A DNA stretch of 64,000 bases, from NCBI GenBank assembly GCA_002280565.1, contig NCEF01000007.1, positions 80,138 to 144,137 of the forward strand, given 5' to 3'. The notes beneath the pieces were generated by a model that saw nothing but the letters and a program-made list of their open reading frames with translations, had not been told where the DNA came from and searched no databases. Position numbers and translations under genes: made by a program. Positions within the stretch are counted from its first letter, which is position 1; the number at the start of each line of letters is the position of its first letter. Below are positions 39,861 to 48,828 of the stretch, piece after piece. The DNA is from Sphingomonas sp. 32-66-10. GTDB lineage: Bacteria; Pseudomonadota; Alphaproteobacteria; Sphingomonadales; Sphingomonadaceae.

Positions 39861-42007
39861 GCGACGATATGGACGATATCCAGGCGATCTTCTTTGAAGA
39901 ATGCGCCGAAGGGCTGGCCGCCGCCGAACAGGGGCTGTCGGCGATGCAGGCCGGCGATGTGTCGGCCGGCACGATCGCGGCCGTGTTCCGCGCGGTGCAC
40001 TCGATCAAGGGTGGCGCTGGCGCGTTCGGCCATGTCGCGCTGACCGCCTTTGCCCACAAGTTCGAAAATCTGCTCGACGAAGTGCGCGCTGGTCGTATCG
40101 ACCCGACCCCGGCCACGGTGGGCGTGATGCTCTCCGCGCTCGACATCCTGTCGGATCATGTCGGCGCGTCGCAGGGTAGCGTGCCCTTGCCTGACGACAG
40201 CGCTTCGCTGGCAGCGATCCAGGCGATCCTCGACGCCGATCATTCGGCCCCTGCTCCTGCCCCCGAAGCGCCTGTGGCGCAGCCGGAAGCGGCGGTTGAA
40301 GCGGAGCCGGATCCGTTCGGGTTCGAGCCGGTCGCCGTTGCGCTGGATTTCGATCTCGATGCGCTCGAAGAGACCGCCGACGCACCGGAAGCCCCCGCTG
40401 CGGAAGCAGTGTGGCGCGTCGAATTTGGCCCGTCGCGCGATGCGATGGCCGCCGGTGCCGAACCGGTGCTGGTGATCCGCGAGCTGGAGGATAATGGCGG
40501 ACGCGTGGTTGCGGTCGATTGCGACGCCCTGCCCCCGCTGCGCGACCTGGATCCCGAGCAGGCTTATCTGCGCTGGACGATCGAGCTGCCCGGCTGGACC
40601 GCCGAGGCCCGCATCAACGATGCATTCGACTTTGTCGCGCCGGATTCGCATATCGCGATCACGCGCGTCGAGCCGAGCGCAGTCGAGGCCGAACCTGTCG
40701 AAGCACGGACCGAGCGCCTGGACGATGCACGCGCGCTGATCGAGCAGGTTGCCGCAGCCACCGCGGCCGCGCCGACGCTGACCGCCGTCCCGGCCGCGCC
40801 GGCGCCGACGGGCGACAGCGGATCGCAGACGATCCGCGTCGATCTGGTCAAGCTCGACATGCTGCTCAACCTGGTCGGCGAGCTGGTCATCCGCAACTCG
40901 ATCCTGTCCGATCGCCTGAGCGCCAAGGATCAGGAGCGGGTCGAACTGCCCGAACTCGCCCGCCTGACGCGCGAGATTCAAGACAATGTGATGAGCCTGC
41001 GCGCGCAGCCGATCAAGCAGGCATTCAGCCGCGTGCCGCGCATGCTGCGCGACCTGATGGCCGAGACCGGCAAGCAGGTGAACCTGCAGACGCATGGCGA
41101 GATGACCGAAGTCGACAAGGGCGTGATCGAGAAGATCGGCGACCCGCTGACCCACCTCATCCGCAACGCGGTCGACCATGGCCTGGAAAGCACCGAGGAG
41201 CGCCTGCGCGCCGGCAAGTCGCCGCAGGGTACCATCGTGCTGTCCGCCGAGCAGAAGGGCGCGCGGATCATCGTGACCGTGTCGGACGACGGCAAGGGCA
41301 TCGACCGCGCCCGCGTGCGCGCCAAGGCAGTGGAAAAGGGCATCATCGCCGCCGACGCGGTGCTGAGCGACGAGGAAATCGATCAGCTGATCTGCGCCCC
41401 CGGCTTCTCGACTGCGGCAACGATCTCGAACATTTCGGGTCGCGGCGTGGGGATGGACGTGGTCCGTTCCAACGTCGAGGCGCTGGGTGGCCGGGTCGAG
41501 ATCGCATCGGTTCCGGGCAAGGGGACCAGCTTCACGCTCGTCCTGCCGCTCACGCTGGCGATCCTCGACGGCATGGTCGTCCGCCTCGCCGGACAGCGCT
41601 TCGTGCTCCCGCTCGCCACCGTGATCGAGGCGATCCGCCCCGAGCCGGGTCAGGTCAGCGCGACCACCCCGGGCAGCGAAGTAATCGAGATTCGTGGCGA
41701 TTACCTGCCGGTGCGCCGCCTGACTCAGGTGTTCGGGCTGCACGCCAACGAAGATCGCCCGGTTCATGAAAGCCTGGTGATCATCGTCGAGAGCGAGAGC
41801 GCAGGTCGCGTCGGACTGCTGGTCGATACGATCGACGACCGCCGCGAGGTGGTGATCAAGAGCCTGGAGCAAAATCTCCACCCGATCCGCGGTCTGGGCG
41901 GCGCCACCATTCTTGGCGACGGTTCGATCGCACTCATCCTCGATGTCGAGGCGCTTGTCGCCCCGGCCGGACAAACCCGCACCCTTCTGAGAGGACTGGC
42001 AGCATGA
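39857..42007 (+). CDS. cheA: chemotaxis histidine kinase CheA
   Basis: Complete 716-residue CheA. P1 has the phospho-acceptor His48 in AVHSIKGGAGAFG. A long Ala/Glu/Pro linker and a P2-like region follow. P3 dimerisation (IRVDLVKLDMLLNLVGELVIRNSIL), P4 kinase (HLIRNAVDHGLE N box, VSDDGKGID G1, GRGVGMDVVRSNVEALGG G2) and a C-terminal P5 CheW-like domain are all present. The start ATG at 39857 overlaps the cheY stop. Confidence 0.97.
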   Translation: MSDDMDDIQAIFFEECAEGLAAAEQGLSAMQAGDVSAGTIAAVFRAVHSIKGGAGAFGHVALTAFAHKFENLLDEVRAGRIDPTPATVGVMLSALDILSDHVGASQGSVPLPDDSASLAAIQAILDADHSAPAPAPEAPVAQPEAAVEAEPDPFGFEPVAVALDFDLDALEETADAPEAPAAEAVWRVEFGPSRDAMAAGAEPVLVIRELEDNGGRVVAVDCDALPPLRDLDPEQAYLRWTIELPGWTAEARINDAFDFVAPDSHIAITRVEPSAVEAEPVEARTERLDDARALIEQVAAATAAAPTLTAVPAAPAPTGDSGSQTIRVDLVKLDMLLNLVGELVIRNSILSDRLSAKDQERVELPELARLTREIQDNVMSLRAQPIKQAFSRVPRMLRDLMAETGKQVNLQTHGEMTEVDKGVIEKIGDPLTHLIRNAVDHGLESTEERLRAGKSPQGTIVLSAEQKGARIIVTVSDDGKGIDRARVRAKAVEKGIIAADAVLSDEEIDQLICAPGFSTAATISNISGRGVGMDVVRSNVEALGGRVEIASVPGKGTSFTLVLPLTLAILDGMVVRLAGQRFVLPLATVIEAIRPEPGQVSATTPGSEVIEIRGDYLPVRRLTQVFGLHANEDRPVHESLVIIVESESAGRVGLLVDTIDDRREVVIKSLEQNLHPIRGLGGATILGDGSIALILDVEALVAPAGQTRTLLRGLAA

Positions 42008-42495
42008 ACGAGCAAGAGACCCCCGCTGACGAGATCAAGATCGTCACCTTCACCCTGGGCAGCCGCCATTTCGGCATCGACATGCGCTCGTTGATCGAAA
42101 TCCGCGAATGGGCCGAACCGACCCCGCTTCCCAGCGTGCCGGGCTATATCCTGGGCGTCACCAACCTGCGCGGCACCGTGGTGCCGGTGATCGGCCTTGC
42201 CGACCGACTGGGCTGGACCCCGAGCGAAATCCACGCCCGCTCGTGCGTGCTGGTCGTCAACATCGCGGGCAAGCAGGCCGGCTTCCTGGTCGACGAGGTC
42301 GATGACATCGTCGCCATTCAGGAAAGTGCGATCCAGCCCGCTCCCGATGTCGAGCTGCAGGAAGCTTCGGTCATTTCTGGCCTGGTCCAGATCAACGCCC
42401 GTTCGCGCGACGGCAGCGAGCCCAGCGCACAGATGGTGCTGCTGCTCGACCTCGACGCCCTTTCGATCACCCGTCACCTGGATCTGGCCGCATAA
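42004..42495 (+). CDS. cheW: chemotaxis coupling protein CheW
   Basis: Adapter between receptors and CheA, 163 residues. IVTFTLGSRHFGIDMRSLIEIREWAEPTPLPSVPGYILGVTNLRGTVVPVIGLADRLG is the receptor/CheA-binding core, and ACVLVVNIAGKQAGFLVDEVDDIVAI-like strands complete the two-barrel fold. Overlaps cheA (ATGA) and cheR (TAATG). Confidence 0.95.
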   Translation: MNEQETPADEIKIVTFTLGSRHFGIDMRSLIEIREWAEPTPLPSVPGYILGVTNLRGTVVPVIGLADRLGWTPSEIHARSCVLVVNIAGKQAGFLVDEVDDIVAIQESAIQPAPDVELQEASVISGLVQINARSRDGSEPSAQMVLLLDLDALSITRHLDLAA

Positions 42496-43373
42496 TGAGC
42501 ATGTCGCTGGCGCCTGCGCCGATGAGCCCGCTGCTGTCCGACGGCGCCCCGCCGCTCGGCGACAGCGAGTTCGCGGCGATCGCGCGGATCATGATGACCG
42601 AGGCGCGCATCAGCCTGCCCTCGACGAAGAAGGTGCTGGTGCATTCGCGCCTGTCGCGCCGCCTTCGCGAACGCAGACTGGCGTCGTTCAAGGACTATAT
42701 CGCCTTTGCCGAGAATGATGCGGAGGAGTTGCGGCTGCTGGTGACGGCGCTGACGACCAACCACACGCATTTCTTCCGCGAAAGCCATCACTTCGACCAT
42801 CTGCGCGACGTGCTGATGCCGAAGCTGAAGGCTGATCCCAGCCGTGCCCCGGTGCGGATGTGGTCGGCTGGCTGCTCCAGCGGCGAGGAGGTCTACACGC
42901 TGGCGATGACGCTGATGGGCACCGACCGTGCCCAAGCGGAATGGATGCGTAACCGCGACGTCCGCCTGCTGGCGACCGATATCTCCGAGCCGGTGGTCGC
43001 TGCTGCTGCCGAAGGTTTTTATCCGGCGAGCGGCGTCGATGGCGTGCCCGAGGCGTATCGCAAGGCATGGATGGTGCCCGAAGGCAGCGGCTATCGCATG
43101 GCCGAGGCAGCGCGGGCGCTGGTGACGGCGCGTCCGCTGAATTTGTTCGGCGAGTGGCCGATGCGCCAGCGCTATGACGCGATCTTTTGCCGTAACGTCA
43201 TGATCTATTTCGACGATGCGGCGAAGGAGGAACTGGAAGCGCGGCTGGTCGATCTGCTCAAACCGGGCGGCTTCCTCTATATCGGTCACAGCGAGCGGCT
43301 GATCGGCCCGGCGGTGTCGCGCATGAAGAGCTGCGGCAACACCATTTATCAGCGCACGGACGGTGCCGCATGA
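42495..43373 (+). CDS. cheR: chemoreceptor methyltransferase CheR
   Basis: SAM-dependent methyltransferase that methylates receptor Glu residues. The 292-residue product has an N-terminal helical domain and the SAM site MWSAGCSSGEEVYTLAM, then ATDISEPVVAAA and YDAIFCRNVMIYFDDAAKEE. The beta-subdomain region (residues ~190-235) could bind the W-x-x-F tail of the mcp at 20891. Coupled to cheW and cheB. Confidence 0.95.
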   Translation: MSMSLAPAPMSPLLSDGAPPLGDSEFAAIARIMMTEARISLPSTKKVLVHSRLSRRLRERRLASFKDYIAFAENDAEELRLLVTALTTNHTHFFRESHHFDHLRDVLMPKLKADPSRAPVRMWSAGCSSGEEVYTLAMTLMGTDRAQAEWMRNRDVRLLATDISEPVVAAAAEGFYPASGVDGVPEAYRKAWMVPEGSGYRMAEAARALVTARPLNLFGEWPMRQRYDAIFCRNVMIYFDDAAKEELEARLVDLLKPGGFLYIGHSERLIGPAVSRMKSCGNTIYQRTDGAA

Positions 43374-44422
43374 GGCCCGTTCGCGCATTGATCGTCGATG
43401 ACAGCCCGTCGATGCGGGCGGCACTGACGCGCATCCTGTCCGGCGATCCAGAGATCGAGGTGATCGGTGCCGCGCCCGAGCCGCACACCGCGCGCGAGAT
43501 GATCAAGGAACTCAACCCGGACGTGTTGACGCTCGACGTCGAGATGCCGGGGATGGACGGTCTGTCCTTCCTTGAGCGGATCATGCGGCTGCGTCCGATG
43601 CCGGTGGTCATGTGCTCGTCGCTGACCGCGGCGGGTGCGGAAGTCACGATCGAGGCACTGCGCCTCGGCGCGGTCGACTGCATCGCCAAGCCCTCGGGCG
43701 GACCGGTCGAGCTTGCACTGGGTGCAGAGCAGCTGCGCGCGACCGTCAAAGGCGCAGCGCGCTCCCAGGCGCGGCGTGGCCTTCCGTCCACCGCTCCGGC
43801 GCACCAGACCCCCTCTCCGGCGGCGAGTCAGGCACCGTTCCGCGACGTCGTCATCGCGATCGGCGCATCGACGGGCGGCGTGGAAGCGCTGTTCCGCGTG
43901 CTGGGCGAACTGCCCACCGACTGTCCGCCCGTGCTGGTCGTGCAGCATATGCCGGCCGCCTTCACCGCCAGCTTCGCCGCCCGGCTCGACCGCGGTTGCG
44001 CGGTTCGGGTGGTCGAGGCGACCGACGGCGCACGGCTGGAGCGCGGCACGGTCTATATCGCGCCCGGCGGGTCGCATCACATGGTGCTCGACGGCGGCAC
44101 GACCGGCCGTATCAAGCTGGTCGCGGCCGACCCGGTCAATGGCCACCGCCCGTCGGTCGATATGCTGTTCGATTCGGTCGCCAAGCTGGGCAAGTCGGCG
44201 GTTGCCGCGATCCTGACCGGCATGGGCAGCGATGGCGCCAATGGCATGCTGGCGATGCGCCATGCGGGTGCACGCACCTTTGGTCAAAGCCGCGAAGACT
44301 GTGTCGTCTGGGGTATGCCGCGGGCGGCAGCCCAGATCGGCGCCGTAGAAACCGAAACCAGCCTGTCAGCCATGGCAGGAGCCATCCTCGCCGCCGCGCG
44401 CGGCAAGTATCAGGAGCGTTAA
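43370..44422 (+). CDS. cheB: chemoreceptor methylesterase/deamidase CheB
   Basis: A 350-residue two-domain enzyme. The receiver has phospho-acceptor D56 in LTLDVEMPGMDG. After a Pro/Ala linker the esterase domain shows the catalytic Ser in GASTGGVEAL, His in VVQHMPAAFTASFA and Asp in GMGSDGANGM. It demethylates receptors as the counterpart of CheR, whose stop it overlaps. Confidence 0.96.
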   Translation: MRPVRALIVDDSPSMRAALTRILSGDPEIEVIGAAPEPHTAREMIKELNPDVLTLDVEMPGMDGLSFLERIMRLRPMPVVMCSSLTAAGAEVTIEALRLGAVDCIAKPSGGPVELALGAEQLRATVKGAARSQARRGLPSTAPAHQTPSPAASQAPFRDVVIAIGASTGGVEALFRVLGELPTDCPPVLVVQHMPAAFTASFAARLDRGCAVRVVEATDGARLERGTVYIAPGGSHHMVLDGGTTGRIKLVAADPVNGHRPSVDMLFDSVAKLGKSAVAAILTGMGSDGANGMLAMRHAGARTFGQSREDCVVWGMPRAAAQIGAVETETSLSAMAGAILAAARGKYQER

Positions 44423-44812
44423 ATGCCCGCCGCGTCAGCCATCCGAGTCATGGTCGTGGACGACCAGACGAGCATGCGCGCGATGATTCGCCGTGCGCTG
44501 CAGGACTTTGGATTCAAGGACATTCGCGACAAAGCGACCGCGCCTGAGGCGCTGTCGGCGATGCGCGTCGACCGGGTCCATCTGATCATCTCGGACTATA
44601 ACATGCCCGAGATGGACGGACTCGAGTTCCTGGAAACGGTCCGCAACGATTCCGTGCTCGCCAAAACCGTGTTCATCATGCTGACCGGATCGTCCGACCG
44701 TGAGGTCGTGGCGAAGGCGGCGGCATTGGGCGTCAACAATTACCTCGTGAAACCCTTCGCGCCCGCCGCGCTGAAGGAAAAGATCGAGCGCGTCTTCGGT
44801 GACCTTTCATGA
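44423..44812 (+). CDS. cheY: second CheY-type response regulator
   Basis: A 129-residue receiver. MVVDDQTSMRAMIRRALQDFGF and phospho-acceptor D58 in LIISDYNMPEMDGLEFLE are CheY-like, with MLTGSSDRE and NNYLVKPFAPAALKEKIE supplying Thr and Lys. No output domain. It abuts cheB and overlaps cheD. With the copy at 39495 it makes two CheY proteins in one cluster, which often means one drives the switch and one is a phosphate sink. Confidence 0.92.
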   Translation: MPAASAIRVMVVDDQTSMRAMIRRALQDFGFKDIRDKATAPEALSAMRVDRVHLIISDYNMPEMDGLEFLETVRNDSVLAKTVFIMLTGSSDREVVAKAAALGVNNYLVKPFAPAALKEKIERVFGDLS

Positions 44813-45342
44813 GTGTTGCGACCGCCAGCAAGATTTCGATCATCCAGGGCGAGTTCGCCGTGATCGGGAAGCCAGATGTGGTGATTTCGACCCTGCTGGG
44901 GTCGTGCATTGCCGTTTGTCTGCACGATGCGCGGGCGCGGGTCGGCGGCATGAACCATTTCCTGCTCGGCGAACCCAGCCCGGACCACAAGGTCAGCCAG
45001 ACCGAGCTGCAGCGTTACGGCGTGCACGCGATGGAGCTGTTGATCAACGGCATGATGAAGGCCGGGGCCGAGCGGTCGCAACTGCGCGCGCACATGTATG
45101 GTGGCGCGAACATCATCGCAGGGCTCGGTGGGATCGGCACGGCCAATGCGGCCTTTGCCGTCCGCTTTCTCCAGACCGAAGGCATCGCCATCGGCCACAA
45201 TGACACTGGTGGGACACAGCCGCGCAAGGTCGAGTTCCGACCCTATGACGGCAAAATCCGATGCACTTATGTCGCGGAGCCGCCGCCCGTCACCCTGCCG
45301 CCGAAAATGCCTGCGCATGGCGGCGAAATCGACCTGTTCTAA
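44809..45342 (+). CDS. cheD: chemoreceptor glutamine deamidase CheD
   Basis: A 177-residue deamidase with the CheD signatures: VISTLLGSCIAVCLHDARARVGGMNHFLLGEP, which includes the catalytic Cys and His, and KAGAERSQLRAHMYGGANIIAGLGGIGTANAAFAVRFLQTEGI. It converts receptor Gln residues to Glu and may also interact with CheY or CheC-type proteins. Overlaps cheY. Confidence 0.95.
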   Translation: MSVATASKISIIQGEFAVIGKPDVVISTLLGSCIAVCLHDARARVGGMNHFLLGEPSPDHKVSQTELQRYGVHAMELLINGMMKAGAERSQLRAHMYGGANIIAGLGGIGTANAAFAVRFLQTEGIAIGHNDTGGTQPRKVEFRPYDGKIRCTYVAEPPPVTLPPKMPAHGGEIDLF

Positions 45343-45353
45343 AGGGGTTAGCA

Positions 45354-45668
45354 ATGGAAAAAAACAACGCCCCAGCCTCCGGCACCGACCCGTTGATCGG
45401 CGTGCTGCACAGCGCGGTCGCAGGCGAGCTGCGCCATGTCCGCACCCTGATCGAGGAACTGGCCGAGGTGCTGGTCGGCGATGAGCACTTCGTCGACCGC
45501 TATCTCGACAAGCTTCAGGCGTTCGATCTGCTGGTCCAGTGCACCGAGGAGAGCGCAGCCGTGCTCGACCGGCTGGCCGCCGGCGCCTGCACGCGCAGCG
45601 CAATCGCGCCCGTGCGCCTGGGCCAGATCCATGAGCGACTGCACACGGCGCTCCAGGCGGCACACTGA
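45354..45668 (+). CDS. small helical protein of the che operon
   Basis: Not recognised. A 104-residue soluble, nearly all-helical protein (GVLHSAVAGELRHVRTLIEELAEVLVGDEHFVDRYLDKLQAFDLLVQCTEESAAVLDRLAAG). It has a good AAGGGG site six bases upstream of the ATG at 45354. Position between cheD and motB suggests a chemotaxis or motor function. Its helical hairpin character makes a CheZ-like or chaperone role conceivable, but no motif supports either. Confidence 0.6.
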   Translation: MEKNNAPASGTDPLIGVLHSAVAGELRHVRTLIEELAEVLVGDEHFVDRYLDKLQAFDLLVQCTEESAAVLDRLAAGACTRSAIAPVRLGQIHERLHTALQAAH

Positions 45669-45670
45669 TC

Positions 45671-46522
45671 ATGGCCAGCCAGGCACCCAACACACGCCCG
45701 ATCGTGATCCGCAAGGTCAAGAAGGTGGTCGGTGGCCATCATGGCGGCGCGTGGAAGGTTGCCTATGCCGACTTCGTAACCGCGATGATGGCGTTCTTCA
45801 TGCTGCTGTGGCTGATCGGCAATCCGGACAAGGATACGCTGAAGGGGCTCGCCGAGTATTTCTCGCCCGGCCCGCCGATGGTGGGTGCAGCGGGCAATGC
45901 TGCGGGCGGCGCGCAAGCGGGTTCGGGCGGTCATGGTCGCGCCAAGAATGCCGATCAGGCGCAGGCGAAAGGCGTGCCCGCGATGGACGCACAGAGTGTC
46001 GGCACCGCCCGCGGGGGATCGGCGACGATCCCTGACGCGACCTTGCGCGTCCTGGCACAGGAGCTGCGTGTTTCGCTCGACGCGATCACCAGCGATGCAA
46101 GTGCGCAGCAAAAGGTGGAATCCGACGAGGATGGTCTGCGCATCACGCTGATGGACAGCGTCCGTCAGCCCATGTTCCGGCCCGGCACCGCGCAACTCAA
46201 CGACCTGGCCCGTCGCCAGCTGAACACCGTGGCGGAAAAGCTCGCCCGGTCGGGTGCCCGCCTGACGATCGAGGGCCATACCGATGGTGCAGGCGGGGAC
46301 AACGAAGCCAATTGGCGGCTTTCGGGCGAGCGCGCGCTGGCCGCGCGATCGACGCTGCTGGGCGGAGGCATCACCGCCGACCGCATCGCCGGCGTGATGG
46401 CGCGCGGCGCGAGCCAGCCACTCTATCCCGGCGAACCCGACCGGGCGGAAAACCGTCGCATCACGATCATCGTCAAGGGCGAATCCCCCGCCACGCCCGC
46501 CGATTCAAGCTTCAAGCTGTGA
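45671..46522 (+). CDS. motB: flagellar motor stator protein MotB
   Basis: Stator subunit, 283 residues. KVAYADFVTAMMAFFMLLWLIGNPDK is the single TM helix with the proton-carrying Asp. A plug and a Gly/Ala-rich linker follow, then the OmpA-like peptidoglycan-binding domain (LTIEGHTDGAGGDNEANWRLSGERALAARSTLLGGGI...RAENRRITIIV). Complete. Cotranscribed with the che genes. Confidence 0.96.
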   Translation: MASQAPNTRPIVIRKVKKVVGGHHGGAWKVAYADFVTAMMAFFMLLWLIGNPDKDTLKGLAEYFSPGPPMVGAAGNAAGGAQAGSGGHGRAKNADQAQAKGVPAMDAQSVGTARGGSATIPDATLRVLAQELRVSLDAITSDASAQQKVESDEDGLRITLMDSVRQPMFRPGTAQLNDLARRQLNTVAEKLARSGARLTIEGHTDGAGGDNEANWRLSGERALAARSTLLGGGITADRIAGVMARGASQPLYPGEPDRAENRRITIIVKGESPATPADSSFKL

Positions 46523-46532
46523 GCCGAGGACC

Positions 46533-46982
46533 ATGAAGAAGATCCTGTTCCCCATCATATTGCTGATCACGGGCGGCGCCATCGGAGCCGGCAGCGGCTA
46601 TGCGACCAACTTCTTCCTGGGCACCCCGGCGGGCGCGACCACCGCAAAGCCCGAGCCGGTTGAGGAGGAACCCGGCAAGTTCGTCACTGTGCCCCCGATG
46701 ACCGCACCGCTGGTGCTCAAGGACGGCAAGCTGTCCGGCTATGCGACGTTTGAAATCCAGCTGGAGGTCGATGAGAGCCAGGTCGATGCCGTGACCGCGC
46801 GCCTGCCGTTCCTGCAGCATGCAATCAACCTGCGCACTTTCAAGGTGCCGCTGGCGGCCGGCAATGACGGGATGCTGCCCGACCTCGACAATTTCCGCCG
46901 CGTGGTGATCGAAGCCGCGCGCGAAGCGATCGGGCCAGACAAGGTGCGCAAGGTGGCGATCACCAAGGCAGAGCCAGCCTGA
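46533..46982 (+). CDS. FliL-like protein (second copy)
   Basis: A 149-residue protein with an N-terminal membrane anchor (MKKILFPIILLITGGAIGAGSGYATNFFLG), a short linker and a periplasmic domain (FVTVPPMTAPLVLKDGKLSGYATFEIQLEVDESQVDAVTARLPFLQHAINLRTF...RRVVIEAAREAIGPDKVRKVAITKA) of FliL-like layout. It differs from FliL at 14956 and lies right after motB, so it may be a stator-associated paralogue. Coupled to the PilZ gene (TGATG). Confidence 0.65.
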   Translation: MKKILFPIILLITGGAIGAGSGYATNFFLGTPAGATTAKPEPVEEEPGKFVTVPPMTAPLVLKDGKLSGYATFEIQLEVDESQVDAVTARLPFLQHAINLRTFKVPLAAGNDGMLPDLDNFRRVVIEAAREAIGPDKVRKVAITKAEPA

Positions 46983-47620
46983 TGTATAGCGACCACCCCG
47001 AACGCTGGGACAGCGCACCGACCGGGTCGGGCGACCGGCGTAGCGGTGGCGAAACGCGGCTGGTCACAACCCTGCTCGTCGGCCGTCTCGTGACGCCGCA
47101 TGGCGACGTCGTGTGCCGCGTCCGCAACATTTCGGAGAGCGGCGCTCGGGTCGAATGCCCCGTTGCGCTGTCGCGCGGTGACAAGGTCCAGCTCGAACTG
47201 CGCGGCGCCCCTTTGCTCGACGCGGAGATCGCCTGGTCGCAGGGCGGGGCATGCGGCCTGCGCTTCCTGTCCAGGGTTCCGGCCGAAGTCATTCTCAAAC
47301 CGGCCCCTTGCAAGCAGGGCTGGCACAACCGACTGCCCCGGCTCGATGCGGAATGCGGGGTGCTGCTAACATGCGACGGCCGGCGCATGGCCGCGACGCT
47401 GCGCGACATCAATCAGCGCGGGATGCGAGTCGATGGACTCAACCGCACGCTGACGCAAGGGACGCTGGCAGTGCATGTACCGCAGCTCGGGACCGTCAAT
47501 GCTGCCGTTCGCTGGCAGCGTGAGGGTGCGGCGGGATTGCAGTTTCTGACGCCGCTGCGCTTTGAAGCTCTGTCGGCGTGGCTGATCGATCCTGCAAGCC
47601 GCTTCGGTCGTCGCGACTAG
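46982..47620 (+). CDS. tandem PilZ domain protein
   Basis: A 212-residue protein with two PilZ-like barrels: CRVRNISESGARVECPVALSRGDKVQLELRGAPLLDAEIAWSQGGACGLRFL, with the D/N-x-S-x-x-G-x-x-V motif, and ATLRDINQRGMRVDGLNRTLTQGTLAVHVPQLGTVNAAVRWQREGAAGLQFL. Only the first keeps NISESGAR well; the N-terminal RxxxR half is weak. It probably brakes or tunes the motor in response to c-di-GMP, given its place behind motB and fliL2. Converges on fliP with one base between. Confidence 0.8.
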   Translation: MYSDHPERWDSAPTGSGDRRSGGETRLVTTLLVGRLVTPHGDVVCRVRNISESGARVECPVALSRGDKVQLELRGAPLLDAEIAWSQGGACGLRFLSRVPAEVILKPAPCKQGWHNRLPRLDAECGVLLTCDGRRMAATLRDINQRGMRVDGLNRTLTQGTLAVHVPQLGTVNAAVRWQREGAAGLQFLTPLRFEALSAWLIDPASRFGRRD

Positions 47621-47621
47621 C

Positions 47622-48371
47622 CTACCCGGTCCCGAAACTTCGGATCAGGCTGCCTGCCACCAGCGCCCAGCCGTCGACCAGCACGAAGAAGATGATCTTG
47701 CATGGCAAGGCGATCGTCGTCGGTGGCAGCATCATCATACCCATCGCCATCAGCACCGCCGATACGGCGAGGTCGATCACCAGGAACGGCAGCAGCAGCA
47801 GAAAGCCGATTTCGAATGCGCGACGCAGCTCCGAGATCATGAAGGCGGGGATCAGTGTCCCCAGCGGCACTTCGGCGCGGGTCTTGGCGGGTTCGGCGGC
47901 AAGGCCGTTGAACAGCGCGATATCATCGTCGCGCACCTGGCTCAGCATGAATTTGCGGAACGGCGCGGCGGTCTTTTCGAACGCAACATCCTCGCTGATC
48001 TTGCCTTCGGTATAGGGCTTGATCCCGGCGGTCCATGCTGCCTCCAGCGTCGGCGTCATCACGAACATCGACAGGAACAGCGCCAGGCCGATGATCACCG
48101 GGTTAGGCGGCACGCCCTGTGCGCCAAGGCCGGTGCGCAGCAGCGACAGGGCGACGACGATGCGGGTGAACGACGTCACCGTCATCAGGATGCCGGGCGC
48201 AAGGCTGAGCACGGTCAACAGCGCGACCATGCCGATCGCCTTGCCGCTCAGCGACCCGCTGACCGCTTCCAGCGCCGATCCCCCTGCCCCGTCGCCGCCA
48301 GCTGCAGCCGCAGCAGTCGCGGGGGCGAGCAACAGGATCGCGGTCAGGCCATAACGCAGCAGCTTAGGCAT
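47622..48371 (-). CDS. fliP: flagellar export gate protein FliP
   Basis: Core of the export gate, 249 residues with a signal peptide (MPKLLRYGLTAILLLAPATAAAA). TM segments carry SLAPGILMTVTSFTRIVVALSLLRTGLGAQGVPPNPVIIGLALFLSMFVMTP, and ELRRAFEIGFLLLLPFLVIDLAVSAVLMAMGMMMLPPTTIALPCKIIFFVLVDGW is diagnostic. The start at 48371 begins the signal sequence; longer versions run through fliO. Overlaps fliO by eight bases. Confidence 0.96.
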   Translation of the reverse strand: MPKLLRYGLTAILLLAPATAAAAAGGDGAGGSALEAVSGSLSGKAIGMVALLTVLSLAPGILMTVTSFTRIVVALSLLRTGLGAQGVPPNPVIIGLALFLSMFVMTPTLEAAWTAGIKPYTEGKISEDVAFEKTAAPFRKFMLSQVRDDDIALFNGLAAEPAKTRAEVPLGTLIPAFMISELRRAFEIGFLLLLPFLVIDLAVSAVLMAMGMMMLPPTTIALPCKIIFFVLVDGWALVAGSLIRSFGTG

Positions 48372-48828
48372 GACGCGCGATCCGCGCATTGGCGAAGCTG
48401 TGGACGCGCTCGAGGTTGCTGAGGAATGCGGTGGATCCGGCTGCGTCGCCACCATCGCGCGCGGCGTCGAACATCGCGACCGGATCGGGTTCGACCAGTG
48501 CGGCAAAGGCGGGAGCCGGCTTGGACGCGGGCGTATCGATCAGGCGCAGCGCCGGCGTGTCGGTGCGTGCCTCATGCAGCACGACATTCCCTTCGGGTGC
48601 CATCAGCACAAGATGTTCGACATTGTCACGGCGCACGAGCAGCAGTGAACGCTTCGGGTCGACGGTCAGCCGCTCGACCACTTCGAGCCGCTTGTCCGGC
48701 GGGCCGCCCGCACCCAGCCGTCCAGGCAGGCGGATGTCGAACCGTCGCACCGCCCACAACGCACCGGCCAGCAGGCCGAGCACGATCGCGAGCGCACCGA
48801 ACATGCGCAACAGGGCAAGGATCGTCAT
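48364..48828 (-). CDS. fliO: flagellar export protein FliO
   Basis: A 154-residue protein with one TM helix (MTILALLRMFGALAIVLGLLAGALWAV) and a small basic cytoplasmic domain: RLEVVERLTVDPKRSLLLVRRDNVEHLVLMAPEGNVVLHEA, the FliO core. It assists FliP ring assembly. Overlaps fliN by four bases and fliP by eight. Confidence 0.88.
   Translation of the reverse strand: MTILALLRMFGALAIVLGLLAGALWAVRRFDIRLPGRLGAGGPPDKRLEVVERLTVDPKRSLLLVRRDNVEHLVLMAPEGNVVLHEARTDTPALRLIDTPASKPAPAFAALVEPDPVAMFDAARDGGDAAGSTAFLSNLERVHSFANARIARHA

Noticed and set aside
39401-41974. Long minus-strand open frame of 857 codons opposite cheA
   Set aside because: It is the antisense shadow of cheA in GC-rich DNA; the translation is Arg/His/Asp rich without domains, while the plus strand encodes a complete CheA.
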